A DNA stretch of 19,690 nt from an uncultured Propionimicrobium sp. Its GTDB lineage: Bacteria; Actinomycetota; Actinomycetes; Propionibacteriales; Propionibacteriaceae. A program made the translations under genes and the position numbers. This document shows, one piece after another, positions 1-7,148 of the stretch (its first letter is position 1; each line of letters begins with the position of its first letter). The stretch lies in assembly GCA_946221385.1 (NCBI GenBank), contig CAMIGX010000017.1, forward strand, positions 1 through 19,690, given 5' to 3'. The notes beneath the pieces are model-generated. The model searched no databases, was not told the origin of the DNA, and saw nothing but the letters and a program-made list of their open reading frames with translations.

Positions 1-71
1 CGTGAGCGGTCTTGTCATTTCCGCTTAAATATTTGCCCGCTGATCAGCACTAGCGCGTAGCATCGCAAGCT

Positions 72-854
72 ATGACTTGGACTCCGCAGTTGGTGGCATT
101 AGACATCGACGGCACTCTGGTCGATCGGCAAGGTGTCCTCTCGCAGGTGACGGCCGACGCCGTCCGCAGCGCTGCGGAACGGGTCCCCGTCGTGCTCGCG
201 ACCGGGCGCTCTTGGTCCGAGACACAGCCGGTCTTCGATCAGCTGGCGCTGCCGAAAGGTTACGTCGTGGTCGGAAATGGCACGGTCTGGGGCTCCTATC
301 CGCCCAAGCGAGTGCATAGCGTGCGCACCTTCGACCCAGCGCCAGTCATTCACAAGGTCTTGAAGGCCGACCCTGATATTCGGATCGCCGTCGAGGACGT
401 CGAAGGCGGTTTTCGGCTCAACGAGCACTTCCCAGACGGTGACCTGCATGGCCGCATCCTGCAGCAGTCGGTCGAGGACCTCGCGGCCTATCCGGTGACG
501 CGGATCATTCTGCGGAAGCCAGAAGCCGAAGAAAACGAGTTCATTGCACTGACCGACAAGCTGGGCATGCAAGGCGTCAGCTATGCGGTCGGCTGGTCGG
601 CTTGGCTGGACATCATGCCCGAAGGTGTTTCCAAGGCGTCCGCTTTGAACGAGATCTGTGGTCGTTTGGGGATCGCGCCTAGCGCAGTGTTGACGATCGG
701 CGATGGTCGCAATGACATCGAGATGCTGCGTTGGGCAGGTCGCGGTGTGGCCATGGGCAGCGCTCCGCTCGAAGTCCAACAAGCAGCTGACGCCGTCACT
801 GGCGCAATCGACCAGGACGGCGTCGCTACCGAATTGAGCCGCTACTTCAACTGA
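72..854 (+). CDS. Cof-type HAD-superfamily hydrolase (sugar/nucleotide phosphatase-like)
   Basis: A 260-aa soluble protein with all four HAD motifs. Motif I is DIDGT (nucleophile D11, acid D13). Motif II is the Thr of LATGRS (T44). Motif III is the Lys of PEGVSKASAL (K188), and motif IV is GDGRNDIEML (D211, D215). The segment between motifs II and III is the size of a type IIB (Cof) cap, which in this family selects small phosphorylated metabolites. The substrate cannot be read from sequence. There is no clear Shine-Dalgarno before the ATG. A TAGCAT hexamer at 58-63 lies eight bases upstream, so a leaderless message is possible. The gene converges on the beta-CASP gene with a 24-nt gap. HAD genes of this kind often lie near serS in actinobacteria; here they are separated by an insertion of other genes. 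Confidence 0.9.
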   Translation: MTWTPQLVALDIDGTLVDRQGVLSQVTADAVRSAAERVPVVLATGRSWSETQPVFDQLALPKGYVVVGNGTVWGSYPPKRVHSVRTFDPAPVIHKVLKADPDIRIAVEDVEGGFRLNEHFPDGDLHGRILQQSVEDLAAYPVTRIILRKPEAEENEFIALTDKLGMQGVSYAVGWSAWLDIMPEGVSKASALNEICGRLGIAPSAVLTIGDGRNDIEMLRWAGRGVAMGSAPLEVQQAADAVTGAIDQDGVATELSRYFN

Positions 855-878
855 GCGGCTACCAGCGTCTGGACTAGC

Positions 879-2273
879 TCAGCTCAGCCGGACGATCTCG
901 TCCAGCTTCGGCACCACAGCAACGATGCCGAGTTCAGCTTCGATCCGATCAGCCATGACCTGCGCAGCTGACGGCTCACCGTGCACGCAGTACGCGACCT
1001 GCGGACGAGGCGTGATCTCACGCAGCCAGCTCAGCAGATCGTTGACGTCAGCGTGGCCTGAGAAGCTGCCGTCTTGCACGATTTCAGCCCGGACCGGAAC
1101 ATAGCGGCCGTACATCTTGAGCTGCTTCGCACCGTCGACCAGCGAACGGCCGCGGGTGCCTGGGGACTGATAGCCGATAAAGACGACGCTATTCTTCGGG
1201 TCCGGAAGCATGTGTTGCAGGTGGTGCACGACGCGTCCACCGGTCGCCATGCCAGACGACGAAATGATGATCGACGGCTCGTCCGGATTATTCAGCCGGA
1301 TCGAATCTTCCTTGCTACGCGCCTCACGCAGTGTCGGTAGATCGTAGAAGGGCTTGCCCTTGAACTCCGGGCCGATTTCGTCCTGATTATCCGGATCGCG
1401 ATAGACATCCAGCGCCCTGAGACCCATGGGGCTATTGACCCAGATCGGCACTTCGGGAATCTCGCCAGCCTTGATCATCTCCGAAAGCGCATGCAGCAAG
1501 ACCTCAGTGCGGTCGACGGCGAAAGCTGGGATCAAGACATTGCCCCCGCGCTTGATCGTCCGCGAGATCGCGTCAGCCAAAATATCGTGGCTGACCTTCT
1601 CGGCAGGATGCGTGCGGTCGCCGTAGGTCGACTCGATGAGCACGTTCGCGGCGCCGTCGGGCACCTCCCGGTCGGCAAGGACGGGGTGGTCGGCGCGGCC
1701 AAGGTCACCGGAGAAGATGACCGATTCCTCCTCTTCTTGACCTTCGACCCACAAGCGGAAACAGACCGACCCGATGATGTGGCCGGCACGCCAAGCTTTG
1801 ACGCGCAAGTCGTCACCCAGGTCGATCACCTGGTGGATCGGAATTTCTTGGAATAGCGGAAGCGTGCGTTCGACGTCGTCGGTGTCGAACAGCGGTTCAG
1901 GCTTCTCGTGCTTGGAATAGCCACCGCGCAACGCGTCAGCAGCGTCTTGTTCTTGCAGGTGCGCCGCGTCACGCAGCACGATTTCGGCGAGTTCGATAGT
2001 CGCCTTGGTCGCCAAGATTCGGCCTTGGAATCCGCGCCGCACCAACGCCGGTAGGTAACCGCTGTGGTCGAGGTGGGCGTGGGTCAGCAAGATCGTGTCA
2101 ATGCTGGCCGGGTCGACCGGGAAATCTCGCCAGTTTAACTCGCGCAATTCTTTGAGTCCCTGGAACTGGCCGCAGTCGACCATTAGCCGGTGGTTTCGCC
2201 AGGTCAAGAGAAATTTCGAACCGGTGACGGTGCCAGCTCCACCTAGGAATCGCAAGGTCAAATGATCAGCCAT
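879..2273 (-). CDS. MBL-fold/beta-CASP metallo-hydrolase with RNA-specificity domain
   Basis: A 464-aa protein of the CPSF73/Ysh1-like (COG1236) family, predicted to be a zinc-dependent ribonuclease. The metal site is visible as THAHLDH (H65, H67, D69, H70), AGHIIGS (H165) and SGDLG (D190). The inserted beta-CASP domain carries ESTYGDRTH (214-222) and SSSGMATGGR (338-347). The C-terminal part has SGHAD (H407) and VHGEP (H431), the usual positions of the last metal ligands. The frame stays open 29 codons further upstream, to 2360. I chose the ATG at 2273 because the fold begins immediately after it (HLTLRFLGGAGTVTGS) and the upstream residues look non-coding. RNA processing is inferred from the family; the target is unknown. 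The gene is transcribed divergently from the vapBC relic and convergently with the HAD gene. Confidence 0.9.
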   Translation of the reverse strand: MADHLTLRFLGGAGTVTGSKFLLTWRNHRLMVDCGQFQGLKELRELNWRDFPVDPASIDTILLTHAHLDHSGYLPALVRRGFQGRILATKATIELAEIVLRDAAHLQEQDAADALRGGYSKHEKPEPLFDTDDVERTLPLFQEIPIHQVIDLGDDLRVKAWRAGHIIGSVCFRLWVEGQEEEESVIFSGDLGRADHPVLADREVPDGAANVLIESTYGDRTHPAEKVSHDILADAISRTIKRGGNVLIPAFAVDRTEVLLHALSEMIKAGEIPEVPIWVNSPMGLRALDVYRDPDNQDEIGPEFKGKPFYDLPTLREARSKEDSIRLNNPDEPSIIISSSGMATGGRVVHHLQHMLPDPKNSVVFIGYQSPGTRGRSLVDGAKQLKMYGRYVPVRAEIVQDGSFSGHADVNDLLSWLREITPRPQVAYCVHGEPSAAQVMADRIEAELGIVAVVPKLDEIVRLS

Positions 2274-2392
2274 GTCTTCACTTTGGCACCACTTGGGAGC
2301 CGGTGCCCCACCACACGAGGAAATCCGGACTGATTCAGCTGCCAGCGCATCACTTAGCACGATTTTCCGGAGCGGAATTCCGGGAGCAGAAA

Positions 2393-2671
2393 ATGGAAAT
2401 GAACTGGCAACATAATCCCATTGACGTCAAGATTGATGCCGTTGGGCGACTGATGCTACCCAAACAGCTGCGAAAGGCAGCCGGTTTGACGCCGGGTTCC
2501 TTGGTCGGCGTCAGTTTCTACGGCGCCGGTTTGCCCATCATTCCTGCCGGACGCAGCGCGCGCATAGAACACGACGAGCACGGCCGCGGCAGATATGCAT
2601 CGAAGACTCGCCCGGGCCGAAGTCAAGGGCGGCGCGGTCTACGACGGGCTGATCGCACTTACCGCTATTGA
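2393..2671 (+). pseudogene. vapB: Relic of a VapB-like AbrB-fold antitoxin, C-terminus lost
   Basis: The first ~55 residues form an AbrB/SpoVT DNA-binding domain of the VapB type: VKIDAVGRLMLPKQLRKAAG, then LTPGSLVGVSFYGAGL and IIPAGRSARI. In this family the fold binds the vapBC operator and the tail neutralises the PIN toxin. A Shine-Dalgarno GGGAG (2382-2386) precedes ATG 2393. After about residue 62 the frame turns into arginine-rich sequence with no VapB character and stops at 2671, inside the remnant of a PIN toxin read in another frame. I interpret this as a deletion that removed the antitoxin tail and most of the toxin. A product containing only the DNA-binding half could still be made. 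An intact AbrB-like regulator is the alternative, but the tail argues against it. Confidence 0.6.
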
Positions 2672-2699
2672 GCACGGGCCCGCTGGCAAGCTTAGATAA
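2595..2699 (+). pseudogene. vapC: C-terminal remnant of a VapC-like PIN-domain toxin
   Basis: In the frame shifted from the antitoxin, a short open stretch reads RLARAEVKGGAVYDGLIALT followed by AIEHGPAGKLR and a stop. GGAVYDGLIALTAIEHG matches the third conserved PIN motif, where the Asp of YD(A/G)LIA is an active-site metal ligand. The N-terminal ~95 residues, with the first catalytic Asp and the Glu, are absent: the same frame has a TAG at 2565. The last strand and helix expected after the motif are also missing. No functional ribonuclease can be made. Its position directly after a VapB domain in the normal operon order supports a decayed vapBC module. Confidence 0.6.
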
Positions 2700-2758
2700 C
2701 AGGGCGATGTCGACAAGTCTCGTGCTCGGCGCGCCAGTCGAAACTGTGGGGTGATGTC

Positions 2759-3898
2759 ATGCAAAAGATTTGGTGCAAGCATGCTGTTCTGGACGACGGA
2801 CGGGCCGCTCAAGATGTCGTCTTGAACGTTGACGACGCGGGCTGGATCGTCAATATCGAAACCGACGCGCCACCTGCTGACGCTGAAGTCATCGATGGTT
2901 GGGTGGTGCCTGGGTTCGTCGATACCCATAGTCATGGTGGCGCGAATGCGGATTTTGCTGACGAAGATCCGGCGCGCGTGACCGCGGCAATTGAGATGCA
3001 TCGCGGGCACGGCACGACGACGCTATTCGCGTCCACTGTCACCGAATCGATCCCAGATCTTTGTCGACAGATTGGGACGCTACGTCAGCACATCGCTGCC
3101 GGTGAGCTGGACGGCATCCATCTCGAAGGCCCTTTCCTGGCGCCGGAGAAGAAGGGGGCGCACCGCGAACATCTTCTCATCTCGCCCAGCCCAGCTGCCG
3201 TTGCGGAGCTGCTCGAGGCCTCACAGGGCGCGGTGAAGATGATCACCATGGCCCCAGAATTGTCCGATGCGCTCGACGCGACTAGGACTTTCGTCCAGGC
3301 TGGGGTCGCCGTCGCGTTCGGCCACTCGGATGCTGACCAAGACCTCACCGCTGCCGGCGTGGATGCGGGCATGAACATCACGACGCATTTATTCAACGCG
3401 ATGCGTCCGATTCACCATCGCGAGCCGGGACCGATCCCGCAGCTGCTCACCGATGACCGGGTCGCCGTCGAGCTGATCTGTGATGGCGTCCACGTGCACC
3501 CTGCTGTGGTTCGGATGGCTATCGCGGCTGCTGGCGTCGAACGGGTCTTGCTGGTGACCGACGCGATGAGCGCCACCGGCGCTGCTGACGGGGAATATCA
3601 ACTCGGTGGGCTGCCAGTGCGCGTCATCGATGGCACCGCCAAGTTGATCAATGCTGACGGCAGCCTCGGCGCGATCGCCGGCTCCACGTTGACGATGGAC
3701 CGCGCGTTTTCCTTCGTCGTCCAAGAAGTCGGCTGTTCGATCGTCGACGCGGCAAAGATGGCTGCGATCAACCCTGCCCGCGTGCACGGCTTAGCCAAGG
3801 TCGGTCAATTGAGCGTTGGGCGCCGGGCAGATCTATGCGTCGTCAACGATGACGGCGAACTGCAGCGCGTCATGCGGCGCGCAGCGTGGGTAGGCTAA
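2759..3898 (+). CDS. nagA: N-acetylglucosamine-6-phosphate deacetylase
   Basis: A 379-aa amidohydrolase-superfamily enzyme. It hydrolyses GlcNAc-6-phosphate to glucosamine-6-phosphate and acetate in amino-sugar and peptidoglycan recycling. Motifs in order are PGFVDTHSHGG (H57 and H59, first metal site), HLEGPF (E123), GHSDA (H189), THLFNAM (H210), CDGVHVHP (H246 region), TDAMSATG (catalytic D268) and GSTLTMD (309-314). The HxH at the first metal site resembles the Bacillus type rather than E. coli NagA, which has Gln/Asn there, so a two-metal site is plausible. Length is normal. ATG 2759 has a GGGG-rich Shine-Dalgarno about seven bases upstream. serS starts four bases after the stop, so the two are probably co-transcribed. 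nagB is not in the window. Confidence 0.95.
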   Translation: MQKIWCKHAVLDDGRAAQDVVLNVDDAGWIVNIETDAPPADAEVIDGWVVPGFVDTHSHGGANADFADEDPARVTAAIEMHRGHGTTTLFASTVTESIPDLCRQIGTLRQHIAAGELDGIHLEGPFLAPEKKGAHREHLLISPSPAAVAELLEASQGAVKMITMAPELSDALDATRTFVQAGVAVAFGHSDADQDLTAAGVDAGMNITTHLFNAMRPIHHREPGPIPQLLTDDRVAVELICDGVHVHPAVVRMAIAAAGVERVLLVTDAMSATGAADGEYQLGGLPVRVIDGTAKLINADGSLGAIAGSTLTMDRAFSFVVQEVGCSIVDAAKMAAINPARVHGLAKVGQLSVGRRADLCVVNDDGELQRVMRRAAWVG

Positions 3899-3902
3899 AC
3901 CC

Positions 3903-5177
3903 ATGATCGATCCCAAGCTGCTGCGCACCGACCCCGACAAGATCCGCGAATCCCAAGCACGACGCGGTGAATCAGTCGAGTTGGTCGACCAAGCGATAGC
4001 CGCTGACGAAGCCCGCCGGCAGGCAATTTCGGCTTTCGAGACCACTCGTGCTGAGCAGAAATCGCTCGGTGGCCAGGTCGCCAAGGCATCCGGTGACGAG
4101 AAGGCCGCGCTGCTGGCACGCACCAAGGAGCTATCCAGCCAGGTCAAGACGCTGCAGGCCGACGCCGACCAAGCCGAGGCTGACTTCGACGAGCTCATGA
4201 AACGCTTCGGCAATATCGTCATTGACGGTGTGCCCGCCGGCGGCGAGGACGATCTCTACGTCATCGAAACCCACGGCAGCCCGCGCGATTTCGCGGCCGA
4301 AGGTTTCACCCCGCGCGACCACCTCGAGATCGGCGAACTAATCGGCGCCATCGACATGGAGCGCGGCTCGAAAGTCTCCGGCAGCCGCTTCTACTTCCTG
4401 ACCGGACCGGGCGCGCTGCTTGAATTCGCGCTCATCCAGCATTCGCTGACCAAGGCGCTCGAATGGGGCTTCGACCCGATGATCGTCCCGGCGCTGGTCA
4501 AGCCGTCGGCGATGGACGGCACCGGCTTTTTGGGTCAGGCAGCCGACGACGTCTACCACCTCGAACGCGACGACATGTATCTGGTCGGCACCGCTGAGGT
4601 CGCGCTGGCCGGTTATCACTCCGACGAGATCTTGGACGCGGGCACCCTGCCCCGTCATTACGCCGGTTTTAGCCCGGCCTTCCGACGCGAGGCCGGATCG
4701 TACGGCAAAGACACCCGCGGCATCTTCCGGGTGCACTGGTTCGACAAGTTCGAGATGTTCGTCTACTGCGATCCGGCCGACGCCGAAGCCGAGCACGAAC
4801 GTCTGCTTGGCTACGAAAAAGAGTTTCTCACCGACCTGGAGATTCCTTTCCAGGTTTTGGACGTCGCCGCTGGTGACCTTGGCTTGTCGGCTGCCCGCAA
4901 GTACGACTGTTACGGCTGGGTGCCCTCCCAAGAGCGCTATCGAGAAATCACCTCGACCTCAAACTGCACCGAGTTCCAGGCTCGTCGCCTCAACATCCGA
5001 CTACGCGACGAGAACGGGCCGCGCCCGCTAGCTACCCTCAATGGCACGCTGTGCGCCATGGCCCGCAGCATTCTGATGATCCTCGAGAATCACCAGAACG
5101 CCGACGGTTCGGTCACTGTGCCCAAGGTGCTGCGTCCCTACCTCGGTGGACGGGAGATCTTCGAAGTCCGCGCCTGA
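3903..5177 (+). CDS. serS: Seryl-tRNA synthetase
   Basis: A 424-aa class II aminoacyl-tRNA synthetase that charges tRNA-Ser (and tRNA-Sec where present) in the cytoplasm. Residues ~30-105 form the long antiparallel coiled-coil arm that grips the tRNA-Ser variable arm. The catalytic domain shows the TAE serine loop (T230-E232), motif 2 around FRREAGSYGKDTRG with HWFDKFEMF (260-286), TSTSNCTEFQARR (350-362), and motif 3 LNGTLCAMAR with the ATP-binding R388. Length is typical. It begins four bases after nagA, so ribosomes probably reach it on a shared transcript; no T-box leader is visible. pheA also lies close to serS in Mycobacterium tuberculosis, so the serS-pheA proximity looks ancestral and nagA the newer neighbour. 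Confidence 0.97.
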   Translation: MIDPKLLRTDPDKIRESQARRGESVELVDQAIAADEARRQAISAFETTRAEQKSLGGQVAKASGDEKAALLARTKELSSQVKTLQADADQAEADFDELMKRFGNIVIDGVPAGGEDDLYVIETHGSPRDFAAEGFTPRDHLEIGELIGAIDMERGSKVSGSRFYFLTGPGALLEFALIQHSLTKALEWGFDPMIVPALVKPSAMDGTGFLGQAADDVYHLERDDMYLVGTAEVALAGYHSDEILDAGTLPRHYAGFSPAFRREAGSYGKDTRGIFRVHWFDKFEMFVYCDPADAEAEHERLLGYEKEFLTDLEIPFQVLDVAAGDLGLSAARKYDCYGWVPSQERYREITSTSNCTEFQARRLNIRLRDENGPRPLATLNGTLCAMARSILMILENHQNADGSVTVPKVLRPYLGGREIFEVRA

Positions 5178-5225
5178 GCTGCCCGTCAGCTGGGCTTTCC
5201 CCTTGGGCCGTCAGCCGGCCCCGGT

Positions 5226-5373
5226 CCGCTCGATCATTGACTGACCGGCAGCCGACCCCGATCCGCTCGATCATCCGCCGGCCGACAGCCAGCGCCGGTC
5301 CGCTCGAATATTGACTGACCGGCAGCCGACCCCGATCCGCTCGATCATTGACTGACCGGCAGCCGACCCCTTT
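5226..5373. repeat. Four contiguous 37-nt tandem repeats downstream of serS
   Basis: Units begin CCGCTCGA at 5226, 5263, 5300 and 5337, an exact 37-nt period with no spacers. Units 1 and 3 differ at only a couple of bases (CGATCAT against CGAATAT). Unit 4 matches unit 1 for its first 34 bases and then diverges. Unit 2 keeps only the first 12 bases and a diverged remainder. The shared core is ATTGACTGACCGGCAGCC followed by GACCCC. The last unit runs into CCCC-TTTGC-GGGG, a weak hairpin that might help end serS transcription. The period is not a multiple of three and no convincing gene spans it. Confidence 0.85.
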
Positions 5374-5677
5374 GCGGGGCCGGGCTGCCTGGTTTCTGCC
5401 CGTGCGCTGGTCAAGCGGTTCTTTCTGCTCGCGTGCTGGCTGGTTGGGTTTTGTTGCCGTCGTGACCTGCGGCGAGTCGGTTCCGGGTCGACTCGCTCGC
5501 CCTTTTCTGCGAGGCCGCTTACGCGTCCTCGGCGGGCTCGGTCGTCTCGAGGAACCTCTCTCGCCGCCGATCACTCCTTAGAACCATCCAGTTCGCTTCT
5601 GGAAACTCGTTGACGGTAGGCATAGCGGCAGCCGTATGCGGCGCATAGACCAATGTCGTTGCTGCGGGGACCAGCGC

Positions 5678-5845
5678 GGACTAGCACCGCAAGACCGGCG
5701 ACGCGCTGCGCTGGCGGCGCCCTTGGTAATGGTCAAAGCCGTGGTTGCTGGTGCCCGTCGTGGACTAGCAGCGCGCAAGCTGGACGTCTCGGTGCGCGAG
5801 TGGCCGTCGTGATGGTCAAAGGCGTGGTTGGTGCGGTCGGCCGGG
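5678..5845. repeat. Imperfect direct duplication, ~84 nt period
   Basis: GGACTAGCA occurs at 5678 and 5762, and ATGGTCAAAGNCGTGGTTG at 5729-5747 and 5812-5830, with weaker similarity and small gaps between. The two blocks therefore look like adjacent diverged copies of one ~84-nt unit. No coding frame is preserved between the copies. Confidence 0.55.
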
Positions 5846-5957
5846 TTGGGCCGGGCCTCGAAGCGAAGGAGCGCGACCATGACCCTCGGCAAAGGCAAGA
5901 GGGTCATGGAGAACAGCGCGAGTGAGCGCAGGGGGCGGGACAGCCGCACCAACCACG
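5823..5957. repeat. Nested inverted repeats (possible structured RNA or cruciform)
   Basis: The outer arms are CGTGGTTGGTGCGG (5823-5836) and its perfect complement CCGCACCAACCACG (5944-5957), 14 bp. Inside them, CCATGACCCTC (5877-5887) and GAGGGTCATGG (5899-5909) form a perfect 11-bp stem with an 11-nt loop. The right outer arm and its flank (5953-5967) can also pair, 13 of 15, with 5749-5763 in the upstream duplicate. No U-run follows on either strand, so it is not a standard terminator. Confidence 0.6.
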
Positions 5958-6027
5958 ACGGCAACCAAACCCAACCACCAAAACGAATGCAGACAACAAG
6001 AAGCGACCAGCGGACACGAGCAAACCA

Positions 6028-6049
6028 GTTAGACGGCTAGCCGTCTAAC
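6028..6049 (-). terminator. 22-bp perfect palindrome, candidate pheA terminator
   Basis: GTTAGACGG (6028-6036), CTAG and CCGTCTAAC (6041-6049) form a perfect palindrome. In RNA this is a 9-bp stem with a four-base loop. It lies ~100 nt past the pheA stop. On the minus strand it is followed by TGGTTTGCT, only moderately T-rich, so intrinsic termination is plausible but unproven. A protein-binding operator is an alternative. Confidence 0.4.
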
Positions 6050-6183
6050 GGACACGTTCAAGCACGCAAGCAGCGTCGAGACACAGCTAGACCGTCTAAC
6101 GGACACCGGCCAAGCACTCAAGCCACGCCAGAAGCACGGCTAGCCGTCTAACGGACACGGTTCAAGCGCCCAAGTCCGTCGAG
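6032..6183. repeat. Three tandem ~51-nt copies overlapping the 3' end of pheA
   Basis: The block GTCTAACGGACAC recurs at 6043, 6094 and 6146, spacing 51 and 52 nt. Each copy is preceded by a GCTAG-containing segment and followed by a CAAGC...CAAG segment; copies 1 and 3 also share the ending CGTCGAG. The third copy contains the last codons and stop of pheA (minus strand). The other two are therefore duplicates of the pheA 3' end lying downstream of the gene, and copy 1 still resembles the pheA C-terminal codons. Confidence 0.75.
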
Positions 6184-7104
6184 CCAGGACTTGGCGGCGG
6201 CATAGTCTTCGTCGGAACTTCCGATGCGCACCGTCGGCTGCTGTCCGTCAGCGCGTCCATAGGAACCTAGGAAGACGACATCTTGGCAGGTTCGACGCAG
6301 CCCGATGAGAGTGTCTGCCATTCGCGAGTCGAATAGGTGACCTTCGGCGTCGATCGAGAAACAGTATTGGCCCAGCGAGGTCTTGGTGGGCCGAGACTCG
6401 ATCCGACAGAGGTTGACGCCACGCGCCGCGAACTGCTGCAAGATGTCGAGCAGCGCGCCGGGATGATCACGTCGCAGATATGCCACCAGCGTCGTCTTAT
6501 CGTGCCCGGTGCGCTCGGGCACTTGGCCGGGCTTCGTGACCAGGACGAATCTCGTCTGCGCCGCGCGATTGTCTGCGATGCCAGTGACGATCGACTGCAA
6601 GCCGTTCAATTTTCCGGCGACCGTGGCGCACACTGCTGCGTCCATGACGCGTCCAGCATGCTTTTCGCCCGCAGCGACGGCCTGCGCGGCGGCTGCCGTC
6701 GAACCTAGCTCGACGACCTGCGCCGCCGGCAGCTGCGAACTCAACCAGCCGCGTACCTGCGCCAGGGCATGTGGATGACTCGCGACGGTGCGCACGTCTT
6801 GGATCGAAACTCCGGGACGCACACACAGGTCGAATTCGACGGCCAAGATGACTTCACGCACGATCTGCAGCGGATCGGTCGGCCGCGCCAAATAGTCCAG
6901 GGTCGCGCTCACACCACCTTCGATCGAATTTTCGATCGGCACCAAAGCGCCTGCGACCGATCCGTCACGCACCGCATCTAGGGCTTGCAGCACCGTCGCA
7001 TAGGGCTGGCTCGGGCCGTCATGAAAGGTCTGCAAAGCCTGGTGAGTGAAGGTGCCGACCGGCCCCAGAAAGCCGTACTCGGGCAGATCAACCGCAGCAG
7101 TCAT
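6148..7104 (-). CDS. pheA: Prephenate dehydratase
   Basis: A 318-aa monofunctional prephenate dehydratase, which converts prephenate to phenylpyruvate on the phenylalanine pathway. No chorismate mutase domain is fused. The catalytic region spans ~residues 8-195 from YGFLGPVGTFTHQA, includes IENSIEGGV, and ends with the TRF motif (184-186) that carries the catalytic Thr. An ACT regulatory domain follows (~205-285, TTLVAYLRRDHPGALLDIL) with ESRP (236-239), the usual phenylalanine-binding signature, so feedback inhibition by Phe is expected. The frame is open from a GTG at 7125. I prefer ATG 7104: the fold starts soon after it and a TATGCT (TANNNT) hexamer lies seven bases upstream, compatible with a leaderless message. 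Its 3' end sits inside a three-copy tandem repeat. It diverges from mycP across 44 bases. Confidence 0.95.
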   Translation of the reverse strand: MTAAVDLPEYGFLGPVGTFTHQALQTFHDGPSQPYATVLQALDAVRDGSVAGALVPIENSIEGGVSATLDYLARPTDPLQIVREVILAVEFDLCVRPGVSIQDVRTVASHPHALAQVRGWLSSQLPAAQVVELGSTAAAAQAVAAGEKHAGRVMDAAVCATVAGKLNGLQSIVTGIADNRAAQTRFVLVTKPGQVPERTGHDKTTLVAYLRRDHPGALLDILQQFAARGVNLCRIESRPTKTSLGQYCFSIDAEGHLFDSRMADTLIGLRRTCQDVVFLGSYGRADGQQPTVRIGSSDEDYAAAKSWLDGLGRLNRVR

Positions 7105-7136
7105 GCCCGACAGCATAGTTTGCACTCAGATTTAGA

Positions 7137-7142
7137 TAGTCT
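7137..7142 (+). promoter_or_regulatory. Candidate -10 element for a leaderless mycP transcript
   Basis: TAGTCT fits the actinobacterial TANNNT -10 pattern and lies six bases before the GTG of mycP, which has no Shine-Dalgarno. That spacing would put transcription start at the first base of the start codon. No good -35 is seen at 17 bp. The assignment is pattern matching only. Confidence 0.3.
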
Positions 7143-7148
7143 GGGCGC

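Larger units (their letters stand above)
5374..6027. other. Gene-free, repeat-rich intergenic stretch
   Basis: Open frames exist here on both strands (for example 5578-5964 minus and 5653-5925 plus). Their translations are Arg/Ser/Pro-rich, match no family I recognise, lack a good Shine-Dalgarno, and span repeats that ignore the reading frame. I see no tRNA, rRNA, RNase P, SRP or tmRNA signature and no transposase remnant. What it holds is repeats: an imperfect 84-nt duplication, nested inverted repeats, and a small TATGCG-G-CGCATA dyad at 5635-5647. Bases ~5958-6010 are C/A-rich. It may be decayed DNA or a structured RNA region. Confidence 0.5.

Noticed and set aside
99..782. 227-aa minus-strand open frame opposite the HAD hydrolase
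   Set aside because: The plus-strand frame has all four HAD motifs; this one has none.
5226..5373. CRISPR array
   Set aside because: The repeats are contiguous with no unique spacers and there are no cas genes nearby. This is a simple tandem repeat.
5578..5964. 128-aa minus-strand open frame in the serS-pheA gap
   Set aside because: Ser/Arg/Pro-rich translation, no Shine-Dalgarno, and it runs through non-coding direct and inverted repeats without keeping frame.
5180..6147. tRNA, RNase P, SRP RNA or tmRNA gene
   Set aside because: I looked for the conserved T-loop, P4, SRP Alu/tetraloop and tmRNA end motifs by eye and found none. A covariance-model search would settle it.
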